Shown piece by piece: positions 55,146-63,600 of a stretch of DNA of 64,000 nt (within the stretch, counting starts at the first letter, position 1; each line of letters begins with the position of its first letter). The notes under the pieces were generated by a model, which searched no databases, was not told where the DNA came from, and saw nothing but the letters and a program-made list of their open reading frames with translations. Origin of the DNA: Alkalihalobacillus deserti (GTDB lineage: Bacteria; Bacillota; Bacilli; Bacillales; Bacillaceae_D); the NCBI RefSeq assembly GCF_020734105.1, contig NZ_JAJAFR010000004.1, positions 310,001-374,000 on the forward strand. The letters run 5' to 3'. Position numbers and translations under genes: made by a program.

Positions 55146-55796
55146 TTACCCTTCTTCTTCGACAATTAAGCCCTTTATTTCTAAAGATTGTGAATCATAT
55201 CGAGTGTGTTGGTTAGCTTCGCTTTTCACTTTGTTTAAAGCTTGATATTGTTCTACTACCGCATCTTTAAAACGGTAAATAAGCTCTGATACAAAACTAT
55301 TTGAGCTATTGATTGCTTCTTGCACAAGATGGGGATTGAAGCTTAAAGTATGATTACTATTTTTCTTAATGCCAATTGAATAAAAGGCTTCAGAAAAAGA
55401 TACGTACAGATCATGAATTTTTGTTACATGTTCAGTACCTACAAGTTTATCAAAGTTTTGCAGAGAAATAAGTGCTCTATTATATTTATGAACGAATTCA
55501 TCTAACTGACTAAATAGCTTCTTCCCCTGTTCATCTAAATTTAAAATCGCTTCATACAAGTCTTTTTCATTGTTGTAATAATGTTTAAATTCTTTATTTG
55601 CTTCTTTTACGGTGTGATAATATCGTTCATAAGAAAGCAACTGATGTTCCGAAGGGTGATTCGTTGAATTTTTCAAATCCTCAATTCGCTGAACCTGTTC
55701 GATTTTATTGATGCCATTAGCTTCATTCATTCGACCCACGTATGATGATTGCAATCGTTCTGCTTTTACTTTGGCTGTTTTAGAGATCCGAGTCAT
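55146..55796 (-). CDS. Hypothetical coiled-coil-like protein (216 aa)
   Basis: A soluble, charged, mostly helical protein: RISKTAKVKAERLQSSYVGR at the N-terminus, KEANKEFKHYYNNEKDLYEA and LDEQGKKLFSQLDEFVHKYN in the middle. No signal or membrane segment. GAAGGG lies before the ATG at 55796, preferred over one six codons earlier. No family recognised; the helical rod shape could suit a flagellar or structural role but nothing proves it. Confidence 0.7.
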   Translation of the reverse strand: MTRISKTAKVKAERLQSSYVGRMNEANGINKIEQVQRIEDLKNSTNHPSEHQLLSYERYYHTVKEANKEFKHYYNNEKDLYEAILNLDEQGKKLFSQLDEFVHKYNRALISLQNFDKLVGTEHVTKIHDLYVSFSEAFYSIGIKKNSNHTLSFNPHLVQEAINSSNSFVSELIYRFKDAVVEQYQALNKVKSEANQHTRYDSQSLEIKGLIVEEEG

Positions 55797-55915
55797 CTTT
55801 ATCAAACCCTTCATCTGTGTCTATTAGAATTATTCTACGTGAGAGTAAGAAGTTCCTTTTATTAAAGTAAATGATAAAAATAAACAAGTTTCCCGATTAA
55901 GAAAGGATGTAAGTT

Positions 55916-56410
55916 ATGTATATGCAAAAGCTTGAAAAAGAACATGCACAATCGTTTCGAGAAATAAGACTGCTAGCTTTAGAAAAGGTGCCAGAAGCGT
56001 TTGCAGCTAGTTATGAGGAAGAAGTAGACAAACCGATTTCTTTTTTTGAATCTCAATTAACCGCGATAAATTATTATGGGATGTTTGATGAAAAGAAAAG
56101 TCTTGTTGGGATCGTAAATGTAACTCGATCAAACTTCTTAAAAACGAGACATAAAGCAGATCTTGGGAGTGTTTATGTTAGAAAAGAGGCTAGGGGAAAA
56201 GGAGTAGCAAAGAAACTACTTCGTCATGCAATGGAAATGGCTCTTAAAGAAGGTATTGAACAGGTAAACTTGATCGTAGCTGCTAACAATGAAAGGGCAA
56301 AACAGCTTTATCAATCATTAGGTTTTGAGTCGTACGGATATGAGAAGAGAGCGTTGAAGCTTGAAAACGTCTATATTGACGAGGAGTATATGGTGAAGCT
56401 GTTATATTAA
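55916..56410 (+). CDS. GNAT-family N-acetyltransferase
   Basis: A 164-residue GNAT: LVGIVNVTRSNFLKTRHKAD, LGSVYVRKEARGKGVAKKLL (acetyl-CoA loop R-x-x-G-x-A variant ARGKGVAKKLL) and AANNERAKQLYQSLGFESYG. Substrate unknown. AGAAAGGA precedes the ATG. It converges on the LysM hydrolase gene. Confidence 0.88.
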   Translation: MYMQKLEKEHAQSFREIRLLALEKVPEAFAASYEEEVDKPISFFESQLTAINYYGMFDEKKSLVGIVNVTRSNFLKTRHKADLGSVYVRKEARGKGVAKKLLRHAMEMALKEGIEQVNLIVAANNERAKQLYQSLGFESYGYEKRALKLENVYIDEEYMVKLLY

Positions 56411-56411
56411 A

Positions 56412-56436
56412 AGAGACTGCCCCATTGGCAGTCTCT
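56412..56436. terminator. Bidirectional terminator
   Basis: AGAGACTGCC and GGCAGTCTCT form a perfect 10-bp stem between two convergent genes. Confidence 0.8.
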
Positions 56437-56442
56437 GGTTCA

Positions 56443-57030
56443 TTATTTTGCAAACACATGATTACCGATACGAATAGTTTCCGTTCTTGAAGCATTCCAA
56501 TGATTAGTCGCAATTCGAGGATTATAGAAGAAGAGTGAACCCGATCCTTGTCCACGGAAAGCCAATGCTTCTTCGACAGCTCGAATCGATTCAGAGTCTG
56601 CTGCACGGTTAATACGACCGTCTTTTACAGGAGAGAATGCGTAATAGCCAGACGCAACCTCATTAATAACTCCGCTGACCGTGTTAGGAAAATCACGGTG
56701 AGCTACTCGATTTAATACAACCGTTGCTACAGCGACTTTACCAGCGTAAGGTTCACCTTCAGCCTCAGCAAGCACGAGCCGAGCTAGTAAATTTTTTTCC
56801 GCTGCAGAAACAGATGCAGGAATGATTAATCTTTCTCCAACAAAAATAGTAGTTGATGATTTTTTGTTAGCCTTCTGAATAGCAGCAGCTGCTACTCCGT
56901 ATTGTTGTCCTAATTTGTAAAATGTGTCTCCAGATACAACTGTATGTGTGTGATTTTGAGCATTTGTCTCATTAGCTCCAATAAAAAGAAGAGAAGCCGT
57001 TGCACATAATGTAATGATAAATTTTTTCAT
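56443..57030 (-). CDS. LysM plus SleB/CwlJ-type cell wall hydrolase
   Basis: A 195-residue exported protein. A Sec signal peptide (to about residue 24) precedes one LysM domain (HTVVSGDTFYKLGQQYGVAA...FVGERLIIP). Residues about 80-195 are a Hydrolase_2 (SleB/CwlJ) domain with catalytic Glu in VLAEAEGEPYAGKVAVATVV. It probably cleaves spore cortex or vegetative peptidoglycan. CwlJ/SleB relatives act in germination; YkvT is a comparable LysM form. Role inferred. Confidence 0.88.
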   Translation of the reverse strand: MKKFIITLCATASLLFIGANETNAQNHTHTVVSGDTFYKLGQQYGVAAAAIQKANKKSSTTIFVGERLIIPASVSAAEKNLLARLVLAEAEGEPYAGKVAVATVVLNRVAHRDFPNTVSGVINEVASGYYAFSPVKDGRINRAADSESIRAVEEALAFRGQGSGSLFFYNPRIATNHWNASRTETIRIGNHVFAK

Positions 57031-57553
57031 AAGTTAAATCCTCCTCGGAAAATCTGACTCTATAAAACTATCATAAAAACCGAGAGAGAAACGTGACCAA
57101 CTTTTACCATCTCATGTTTAGAGATTTTTGATTGTTAGGTAGAGTAAGCATCAACCTGATTCTTTACAGTTCTGTAACAAACTATGGAGAAATCTCTTAA
57201 CTTGTGTAATCTGACGAGAAGTAAACAAGGAATTTGAGTATAATATAATAGAATCCACATGGTTTGTTTGCTTTATAATCTTGTTATAATTAACTAGTAT
57301 TCAATGTCTTAAAGGTTGTTGGGACATAGAAATGATTGGGGTGGAGAAGAGAGGACAATTATTTATCGCCATAAACTGTATGGAAAACAACGCACTTGTT
57401 CTTTGATTTAACATATGCTAAACATGAAAAATGTAAAAAATGACGTCTTTTAAAGGAGTTCGGTGTGTGTATTTGTTTTTACAGGGGTTTATTCATAAGG
57501 TGATTAGTCGTTTATTGGTCAATTAATAAATCTTGATGATTTCTGTTAAGAAT
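57031..57553. other. Gap between the hydrolase gene and coaA
   Basis: About 520 bp without a confident gene. TATAAT-like boxes occur near 57245 and 57290, and AAAGGAG near 57452 precedes only a 12-codon frame. It may hold the hydrolase promoter and an unannotated transcript, but nothing can be named. Confidence 0.45.
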
Positions 57554-57580
57554 AGAGGAGGAATGGGGTCTCACTCCTCT
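57554..57580 (-). terminator. Probable terminator of coaA
   Basis: AGAGGAG and CTCCTCT form a 7-bp stem with a 13-nt loop, 52 bp after the coaA stop. The T tract is weak. Confidence 0.5.
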
Positions 57581-57631
57581 AAAATGCAATGCCTCAGCAA
57601 AAGTCTCAGAAATAAAACGTTCAGTTTGACT

Positions 57632-58585
57632 TTACATTTTTTTCAAATGAACTTCTCTTACTTTGTGGCCTGCACCTTTTTTAAGGATTAAATCAGCACG
57701 ATGACGAGTTGGCCGGATGTTCTTTTCTAAATTTACCCCATTGATGGTTGACCAAATGTCTTTAGCAAAATCAAAAGCCTCTGCATCAGATAGATGGCGA
57801 TAACGGTGGAAAAATGACTTTGGTTGTTGAAAGGCAGTATTACGCAACAATTTGAACCTCTCAATATACCAAGACAGGATGTCTTCCTCATCGGCATCGA
57901 CATAAATGGAGAAATCAAAAAAATCAGAAACAAACACTTGTGGAATTCTTCGATCTTTTTTATTTACTTGAAGGACATTAATCCCCTCAACAATAACCAC
58001 ATCGGGTTCAATAATCTTCTGGACTTGATCTCCTAAAATATCATAAGTTAAATGCGAATACATAGGTGCTTCAATGTAAGCGCGACCAGATTTTAATTCA
58101 TATAGGAATCGAATTAAACGTCCAATATCATAACTTTCAGGGAAACCTTTACGCTTCATTAATCCTCTTTCCTCGAGAATAGCATTAGGGTACAAAAATC
58201 CATCGGTTGTAATAAGATCAACTTTAGGGTTATTGGGCCACCTTGAGCAAAGTGCTTGAATCAGTCTGGCTGTTGTACTTTTTCCGACTGAAACACTTCC
58301 AGCAACACCGATAACAAAGGGGACCTTTTTGGTCTTTTTTTGTAAAAAGTGATTTACATTTTCATGTAATTGGACCGATTTAGTCATATGCATATAAAGT
58401 AATTGAGATAAAGGTAAGTAGATATCAGATACTTCTTCGGCTGAGATGGCTTCATTAATACTGCCTAACTGAGCACGTTCAGTTGCAGATAACATGTTAT
58501 TTGTTGTTTTAGAAAGTTTAGACCATTCAGCACGGGTAAATGGTGTGTAGGCTGATAATGGGACAGACTTGTTTAAAGTAGCCAT
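57632..58585 (-). CDS. coaA: Type I pantothenate kinase
   Basis: A 317-residue P-loop kinase of the bacterial type I CoaA. P-loop [53 protein letters not shown]. It phosphorylates pantothenate, the first step to coenzyme A, in the cytoplasm. Length is normal. It is divergent from topB. Confidence 0.95.
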   Translation of the reverse strand: MATLNKSVPLSAYTPFTRAEWSKLSKTTNNMLSATERAQLGSINEAISAEEVSDIYLPLSQLLYMHMTKSVQLHENVNHFLQKKTKKVPFVIGVAGSVSVGKSTTARLIQALCSRWPNNPKVDLITTDGFLYPNAILEERGLMKRKGFPESYDIGRLIRFLYELKSGRAYIEAPMYSHLTYDILGDQVQKIIEPDVVIVEGINVLQVNKKDRRIPQVFVSDFFDFSIYVDADEEDILSWYIERFKLLRNTAFQQPKSFFHRYRHLSDAEAFDFAKDIWSTINGVNLEKNIRPTRHRADLILKKGAGHKVREVHLKKM

Positions 58586-58746
58586 AGTTTTCTCCTTTTT
58601 TTCGGGAAGAATTTTTCTTTATTGTATAGTACCATTTATTTAATAGGATGTGGTATTTTTCCCTAACTAAATCTAGAATAAGTTATAATAGAGCTTGAAT
58701 AAAAAGGTTTCATTAATAAAAAAAGATTGGAAAGGAACAGAAGGCT

Positions 58747-60930
58747 ATGAAAGTAATTATTGCAGAAAAGCCAGACCAAGGAGTGAAATTAGCCGCTCCC
58801 TTTCCGTCCATAAAAAGAACGGGTTACATCGAAATAAAAGAGACTTCTCAATTTCCAAATGGTGCATATGTGACCTGGGCAATTGGTCATTTATGTGAGT
58901 TGATCCCTCCTGAAATGTATGATCAAAAGTGGAAGGCATGGAAGTTAGAAACGTTACCGATATTACCTGAGCAATTTCAGCATCAAATTTCTAAAGGTAA
59001 AGCCAAACAATTTCAAGTGATAAAAAAATTAGTGGTTCAATCTAGTGTCACTGAGATTATAATGGCTGGGGATGCTGGACGTGAGGGGGAGTTAATTGTC
59101 CGGCTCATACTTAACCAATGTCGTGTTCAAAAGCCATTGAAACGTTTATGGTTATCTTCCTTAACGCAAGCAGCTGTTGAAGAGGGATTTAAATCTTTAC
59201 GATCAGAAGAAGATACACGGCCATTGTACTTTGAGGCTTTGAGCAGAGCTTGTGCGGATTGGCTTGTCGGGATGAATGCATCAAGAGCCTATACGTTACT
59301 GCTACAACAAAAAGGGATTCATGACGTTTTTTCAACGGGGAGAGTCCAGACTCCAACTCTAGCTTTAATTGTTAAAAGAGAAAAAGAAATTGAAACCTTT
59401 AAACCAGTTCCTTTTTGGGAAGTAATTGGAAAGTTCAGTATAGAAGGAAAAAAATATGAGGGAACTTGGCATAAAGAAGGCGAAACGCGATTAGATTCTG
59501 CTGAAATGGCTAGTAAGATCGCCGGTTTTTGTGAAGGGAAACCTGCATCGATCGTAGATGTAAAGGTTGAGGAAAAACGTTATAAACCGCCTTTTTTGCC
59601 TACTCTTTCAAGCCTGCAAACAACAGCGAATCAACGATTTAAGTATTCTCCAAAGCTGACGTTAGATATAGCGCAGAAACTATATGTAAAGGGATATATT
59701 TCCTACCCAAGGACTGATTCTCCTTTCGTAACAAAAGGAGAAGCCATCACCTTCCCAACCATTTTAAAGGCATTATCGACTAAACCGGAATTTGCTTCGT
59801 TTTTTCCACTTTCTATAACATCACTTATTGGAAACCAGCGTTTTGTGAATGAAAAAAAAGTGACGGATCACTATGCAATTATTCCAACGGAACAAATTCC
59901 TAATTTAGAAAAGCTATCGACTGAAGAAAAAAATATATATGTTTTAGTCGTACGTTCTCTAATGGCAGCACACGAGGAAGATGCCATTATTTCAACAACA
60001 AAGGTTGAGACGTTAGTTGATCAACGAGCTACATTTCAATCCAAGGGGAAAATGATTAAACAGGTTGGTTGGAGAAAAATTATTTATTCGGATAAAAAGT
60101 CAGAAAAAGAAGAAAAATTCTTACCCAGTTTGGAATCAGGAGAACAAGGTTTAGTAGCAAATATCAAAACAAAAGAGTCCATTACTCAGCCACCAAAGCG
60201 TTATACCGAAGGACAGCTAATAAATGTTATGAAAACGGCCGGAAGACAAATAACAGATACAGAGCTAGAGAAGGTTCTAATGGAATCTCAAGGACTCGGG
60301 ACTGAAGCAACAAGGGCTGGGATAATCAACATACTAAAAGATAGAGGATATATGGTTGTAACCAAGAACACGGTATATCCGACAGAAAAAGGTCGTTTAT
60401 TAATTGAAGCATTAGGTTCAAGTCTTTTGACTTCGGCAGAAATGACAGCAAAATGGGAGCAGCGTCTAAGAGAGATCGGTAAAGGAGAAGCGTCACATAC
60501 AGTATTTATGGATCAAACAAAGAAACTTGTCAATCATATATTGCAGGAAGCAGAAAATCAAGTACGGTCTTGGGACTTTTCTAATTTTGATATTTCGTCG
60601 ATGCAAAAGAAACCCAAAAAAGGAAAACGCATAGCTACTTCAGTGGGGAAATGTCCAATTTGTGGAGGAGCAGTCTTAGACAGAGGAACATTTTATGGGT
60701 GTAGCCAGTACAATACGAACAATTGTCGCTTTACAATATCTAAAACTATATTAAAGAAAAAAATCAGACAAAAAGATGTGAAACAATTACTAATGAATGG
60801 TCGTTCAGAACTCATACAAGGATTTGTAAAAGATGATAAAACGTTTCAAGCTAGACTTGTTTGGAATCAAGAATTAAAGAAACTAATTTTTCAGTATGAA
60901 CAGGAGAGGAATAAAGATCAGTCGCCATAG
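58747..60930 (+). CDS. topB: DNA topoisomerase III
   Basis: A 727-residue type IA topoisomerase. Toprim motifs IIAEKPDQG and AGDAGREGELIVR at the N-terminus; active-site Tyr320 in YISYPRTDSPF; GTEATRAGII near residue 515. C-terminal zinc finger CPICGGAVLDRGTFYGCS. It decatenates and relaxes negatively supercoiled DNA. A weak ribosome site precedes the ATG. The end overlaps a strong terminator. Confidence 0.95.
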   Translation: MKVIIAEKPDQGVKLAAPFPSIKRTGYIEIKETSQFPNGAYVTWAIGHLCELIPPEMYDQKWKAWKLETLPILPEQFQHQISKGKAKQFQVIKKLVVQSSVTEIIMAGDAGREGELIVRLILNQCRVQKPLKRLWLSSLTQAAVEEGFKSLRSEEDTRPLYFEALSRACADWLVGMNASRAYTLLLQQKGIHDVFSTGRVQTPTLALIVKREKEIETFKPVPFWEVIGKFSIEGKKYEGTWHKEGETRLDSAEMASKIAGFCEGKPASIVDVKVEEKRYKPPFLPTLSSLQTTANQRFKYSPKLTLDIAQKLYVKGYISYPRTDSPFVTKGEAITFPTILKALSTKPEFASFFPLSITSLIGNQRFVNEKKVTDHYAIIPTEQIPNLEKLSTEEKNIYVLVVRSLMAAHEEDAIISTTKVETLVDQRATFQSKGKMIKQVGWRKIIYSDKKSEKEEKFLPSLESGEQGLVANIKTKESITQPPKRYTEGQLINVMKTAGRQITDTELEKVLMESQGLGTEATRAGIINILKDRGYMVVTKNTVYPTEKGRLLIEALGSSLLTSAEMTAKWEQRLREIGKGEASHTVFMDQTKKLVNHILQEAENQVRSWDFSNFDISSMQKKPKKGKRIATSVGKCPICGGAVLDRGTFYGCSQYNTNNCRFTISKTILKKKIRQKDVKQLLMNGRSELIQGFVKDDKTFQARLVWNQELKKLIFQYEQERNKDQSP

Positions 60931-60947
60931 ACTGATCTTTATTCCTC
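60906..60947. terminator. Bidirectional terminator at the topB and Hsp20 ends
   Basis: A perfect 17-bp stem (GAGGAATAAAGATCAGT with its complement) around an 8-nt loop contains the stop codons of both convergent genes. Confidence 0.85.
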
Positions 60948-61364
60948 GTCTTTTATTAAAATCGTTTGACTATTCTTGCTCGAAAATAATCGAAATAAAT
61001 GAACAGCTAAAATCCCTCGTTTATATGAAGCTTCGACTTTATCCTTACGAACAGAAAATGGTAATTCAATCGCTCGTTTAAAGGCTCCTTGGTGTTGTTC
61101 CTCATGAATCAAGCTGAACCCACTAAAATCGAGGTTAAGCACACCACTGACTTCTAACACATTGTCGTGGATGTTTAAACGAATGTCGTCAACTGACTCT
61201 ATTCCCGGTAAAAAAACAGTACAAAGTAATTCATTCCTAGATTCATAGATATTTACCCTAGGTTCGTTTCCTACCTCACTAAAATAATTATTGAACTTTC
61301 CCCAAAATTCATCCTCAAATATACTTTTAAATGGTTTTTTCCATTCGTTTGAGTGAAATTCCAT
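60939..61364 (-). CDS. Hsp20/alpha-crystallin-like small protein
   Basis: A 141-residue protein with an alpha-crystallin domain in residues about 35-125: NIYESRNELLCTVFLPGIES, LNIHDNVLEVSG, FKRAIELPFSVRKDKVEASY, KRGILAVHLF. The A-x-x-x-n-G-I-L motif is present as YKRGILAVHL. Small heat-shock proteins hold unfolded proteins. It lies 25 bp after gerPF and may be co-transcribed, suggesting a spore-coat role; this is inference. Confidence 0.8.
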   Translation of the reverse strand: MEFHSNEWKKPFKSIFEDEFWGKFNNYFSEVGNEPRVNIYESRNELLCTVFLPGIESVDDIRLNIHDNVLEVSGVLNLDFSGFSLIHEEQHQGAFKRAIELPFSVRKDKVEASYKRGILAVHLFRLFSSKNSQTILIKDEE

Positions 61365-61388
61365 AGTTAGTCACCACTTTATATTGTT

Positions 61389-61607
61389 TTAAGCATTTCC
61401 ACCTTGATTTTGATCAAGGACATCAGGATCAACGACATTATTAATGTTAAAGCCATTATTTGTAATGATAAAATCTCCAGAATTTCCCCCGCCTGATCCA
61501 GAGACAGCTTTAGATGTACTTTTTGGAGAAATATTTAACGCATCACCAAAATTCATGACTCCTCCATTAGAATTCACTTTGAACGGTCCAGCAACTATAG
61601 AAGGCAT
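61389..61607 (-). CDS. gerPF: Spore germination protein GerPF
   Basis: A 72-residue GerPA/GerPF-type protein: MPSIVAGPFKVNSNGGVMNF, then GDALNISPKSTSKAVSGSGG. It is made in the mother cell and placed in the spore coat to let germinants pass. AAAAGGG precedes the ATG. Last of six gerP genes; close to GerPA in sequence. Confidence 0.92.
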   Translation of the reverse strand: MPSIVAGPFKVNSNGGVMNFGDALNISPKSTSKAVSGSGGGNSGDFIITNNGFNINNVVDPDVLDQNQGGNA

Positions 61608-61663
61608 ATGAACACCCTTTTCATTTCAGAATTACTTTACTGTATTCGAAAAACCTGAAATAG

Positions 61664-62038
61664 TTACTTTTCGTCTTCTAATAATTGTCTTATATGTTTC
61701 ACTCTAGATTCAGAGTCAATGGTTTTAGTTGAGCCAATATGCAAAACTGAAGATGCTGCAGCACCAAGAATGTCAATATGATTTACTTTAATAAAAGGAG
61801 AAACATTGTATCTAGTAAAGGTGACTTGTTCATTAACCAGGGGTTGAGGTATCGGCTTATTAAATATTGGATATTGATTAAAGTCACCTTCATCGCCGTA
61901 AAAGAGTTCAACTTGGCGTTGAACAGCTAAAGCTCGGGAGCGAGGTGTAATATGTGTTGAATCACCAATTTCAAAAATCGAGCTGCTCGCTACACTTCTA
62001 ACATGAATATCTTTAACAATAGAAGTTCGGTTGTACAA
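61664..62038 (-). CDS. gerPE: Spore germination protein GerPE
   Basis: A 124-residue protein with two GerP-type beta repeats: VRSVASSSIFEIGDSTHITP and IDILGAAASSVLHIGSTKTI. It starts at a TTG placed 7 bases after GGAGGG; that ribosome site overlaps the gerPD stop. Member of the coat-permeability operon. Confidence 0.9.
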   Translation of the reverse strand: MYNRTSIVKDIHVRSVASSSIFEIGDSTHITPRSRALAVQRQVELFYGDEGDFNQYPIFNKPIPQPLVNEQVTFTRYNVSPFIKVNHIDILGAAASSVLHIGSTKTIDSESRVKHIRQLLEDEK

Positions 62039-62052
62039 AGTAATTCCCTCCT

Positions 62053-62229
62053 TTATTCAGGGGCAAGTGGGACAAATGGACCAATAATTAGCGATTCAGG
62101 CGGTGTATCAAAGACAGAAGACAAAGTGATTGTATCTGTATCTCCTACAATAAAAACGGATGAACTCGCAACACCTACTATTCGTACATTGTCTACACAT
62201 ACGTTTTTATTTACGACTGAAAAATTCAT
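62053..62229 (-). CDS. gerPD: Spore germination protein GerPD
   Basis: A 58-residue protein: MNFSVVNKNVCVDNVRIVGV, then ASSSVFIVGDTDTITLSS, ending in the PLAPE tail. AAAAGGAG at the end of gerPC fits the ATG at 62229; the open frame extends further inside gerPC. It starts one base after the gerPC stop. Confidence 0.9.
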   Translation of the reverse strand: MNFSVVNKNVCVDNVRIVGVASSSVFIVGDTDTITLSSVFDTPPESLIIGPFVPLAPE

Positions 62230-62230
62230 T

Positions 62231-62857
62231 TTAAGAATCAGACTCCTTTTTTGGCAAATGTTTAATAAATTCATCATACGTTTTATGAATATCTTCTTTT
62301 ACTTTGTTGATCGTCAACGCTTCAAATTGTTCGATGTTACCTTGATCTACATGGTTGGTATCTTGATTAAACTGACTGAGGTAATAGTGGATACGATGAT
62401 CAATTTGTCCTCTAATATCTTGAATAATATATTGACGATAATGAGAATCTAAGAAGTAATTATTTTGTTGTTCAATTGAGTTGAACACTTGATAGCATTC
62501 TCCGTTCAAATAATTATGGATGTGACGCTTCACATTTTCAAATAGATTTGATTGTTGTTCAGCTGCAGGGGGAACGTTTAATTCATGTTGGTTTACTGCA
62601 AAATCGTCAATTGAATTCTCACCGTTTTGCGGAGTAATCCCGATATTTAACGTTCCTTCTAACCTCTCCACTTTTAATTGGTCAAACTTATATTCAATTC
62701 TTTCGATATTTGAAGTTGGGTTCTTATTTAGTGAATTTATTTCATTTTGAAGCTGTTGAATCAATGTCTCTAAGTAGTTAATTCGTTCATGTTGAGAATT
62801 TAGATAACTATAAATTTGCTGGAGATTTTGAGTCAGATCAGAATTGTTATAATACAT
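62231..62857 (-). CDS. gerPC: Spore germination protein GerPC
   Basis: A 208-residue GerPC. The N-terminal coiled coil (NSQHERINYLETLIQQLQNE) leads into IERIEYKFDQLKVERLEGTL, typical of the family, and a helical C-terminal half. AGGAGG precedes the ATG. Needed for normal germinant passage through the coat in relatives. Confidence 0.92.
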   Translation of the reverse strand: MYYNNSDLTQNLQQIYSYLNSQHERINYLETLIQQLQNEINSLNKNPTSNIERIEYKFDQLKVERLEGTLNIGITPQNGENSIDDFAVNQHELNVPPAAEQQSNLFENVKRHIHNYLNGECYQVFNSIEQQNNYFLDSHYRQYIIQDIRGQIDHRIHYYLSQFNQDTNHVDQGNIEQFEALTINKVKEDIHKTYDEFIKHLPKKESDS

Positions 62858-62892
62858 AAAATCTCCTCCTTCTAACTGTCTTCAATAAAATT

Positions 62893-63108
62893 TTATGTTG
62901 GACCTGTAGGGGGAGCAAGAGGAACTAGTGGAGGTCTTGGTTCGTACTCCCCTACTTCCGGGGCTGGTTCGGTATATCCACCTGTATTGTATAGATTCGA
63001 TAATGATTTAATCATTCCGGCACTACCAATCTGTAATACAGAAGAGTTTGTTATCCCATCTACCCTTAAGTTGTGTATCGTTATGCTTTGATTAATATGG
63101 AAATTCAT
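62893..63108 (-). CDS. gerPB: Spore germination protein GerPB
   Basis: A 71-residue protein: MNFHINQSITIHNLRVDGIT, NSSVLQIGSAGMIKSLSNLY, then a proline-rich tail. AAAAAGGAGG fits the ATG at 63108; the open frame extends upstream to 63165 without a site. It follows gerPA by 13 bp. Confidence 0.92.
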   Translation of the reverse strand: MNFHINQSITIHNLRVDGITNSSVLQIGSAGMIKSLSNLYNTGGYTEPAPEVGEYEPRPPLVPLAPPTGPT

Positions 63109-63121
63109 ACTAGCCTCCTTT

Positions 63122-63343
63122 TTAGGTGACGGATTGAATATTTGAGTCAGCAACATCTTTATCATAGGTATTTGTTGAACTATGGTCGTTTCGTACTCTC
63201 AAATAATCACCCGTATTAAATGAACCAGCTCCTGCAAAAGTTTTTGCACTACTTTGTGGTGACATTGTATAGACGTCACCAATGTTAAAAACCCCACTAT
63301 TTCCAATACTATTTACTTTTACGGCTCCTACAATAGCAGGCAT
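63122..63343 (-). CDS. gerPA: Spore germination protein GerPA
   Basis: A 73-residue protein: [20 protein letters not shown], then [20 protein letters not shown]. First gene of gerPABCDEF. AAAAGGATGG precedes the ATG, and a sigma-K-like promoter lies about 35 bp further upstream. Confidence 0.92.
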   Translation of the reverse strand: MPAIVGAVKVNSIGNSGVFNIGDVYTMSPQSSAKTFAGAGSFNTGDYLRVRNDHSSTNTYDKDVADSNIQSVT

Positions 63344-63376
63344 AAAACCATCCTTTTCTTATTAATAGCTACTAAC

Positions 63377-63403
63377 TAGAATATGTAAAACCGTGACAAA
63401 TGT
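63377..63403 (-). promoter_or_regulatory. Sigma-K-like promoter of the gerP operon
   Basis: On the minus strand GAAC is followed, 16 nt later, by CATATTCTA, matching AC-N16-CATANNNTA for sigma-K. gerP of B. subtilis is a late mother-cell sigma-K operon. The -10 ends 34 bp before the gerPA ATG. Confidence 0.75.
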
Positions 63404-63600
63404 TCATATGAAATTGAGAAAGGAAAAGGGAGTCTTCCAATATTAAAAATATGTAATAGCCAAAAAACCCCCGCAATCGCACTGTTTTATTCCAGTTAAT
63501 AAAGAATGAACTCGAATCAGATTAAATTGAACGAAAAAAGATAGAAGTTGGTTCATTATAGACATCCTCTTCATATAGTAATAGTAAGGAGGTGTCATTC

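Noticed and set aside
62003-62452. 149-codon plus-strand frame opposite gerPC-gerPD-gerPE
   Set aside because: It is fully antisense to three clear gerP genes, has no ribosome site and resembles no protein.
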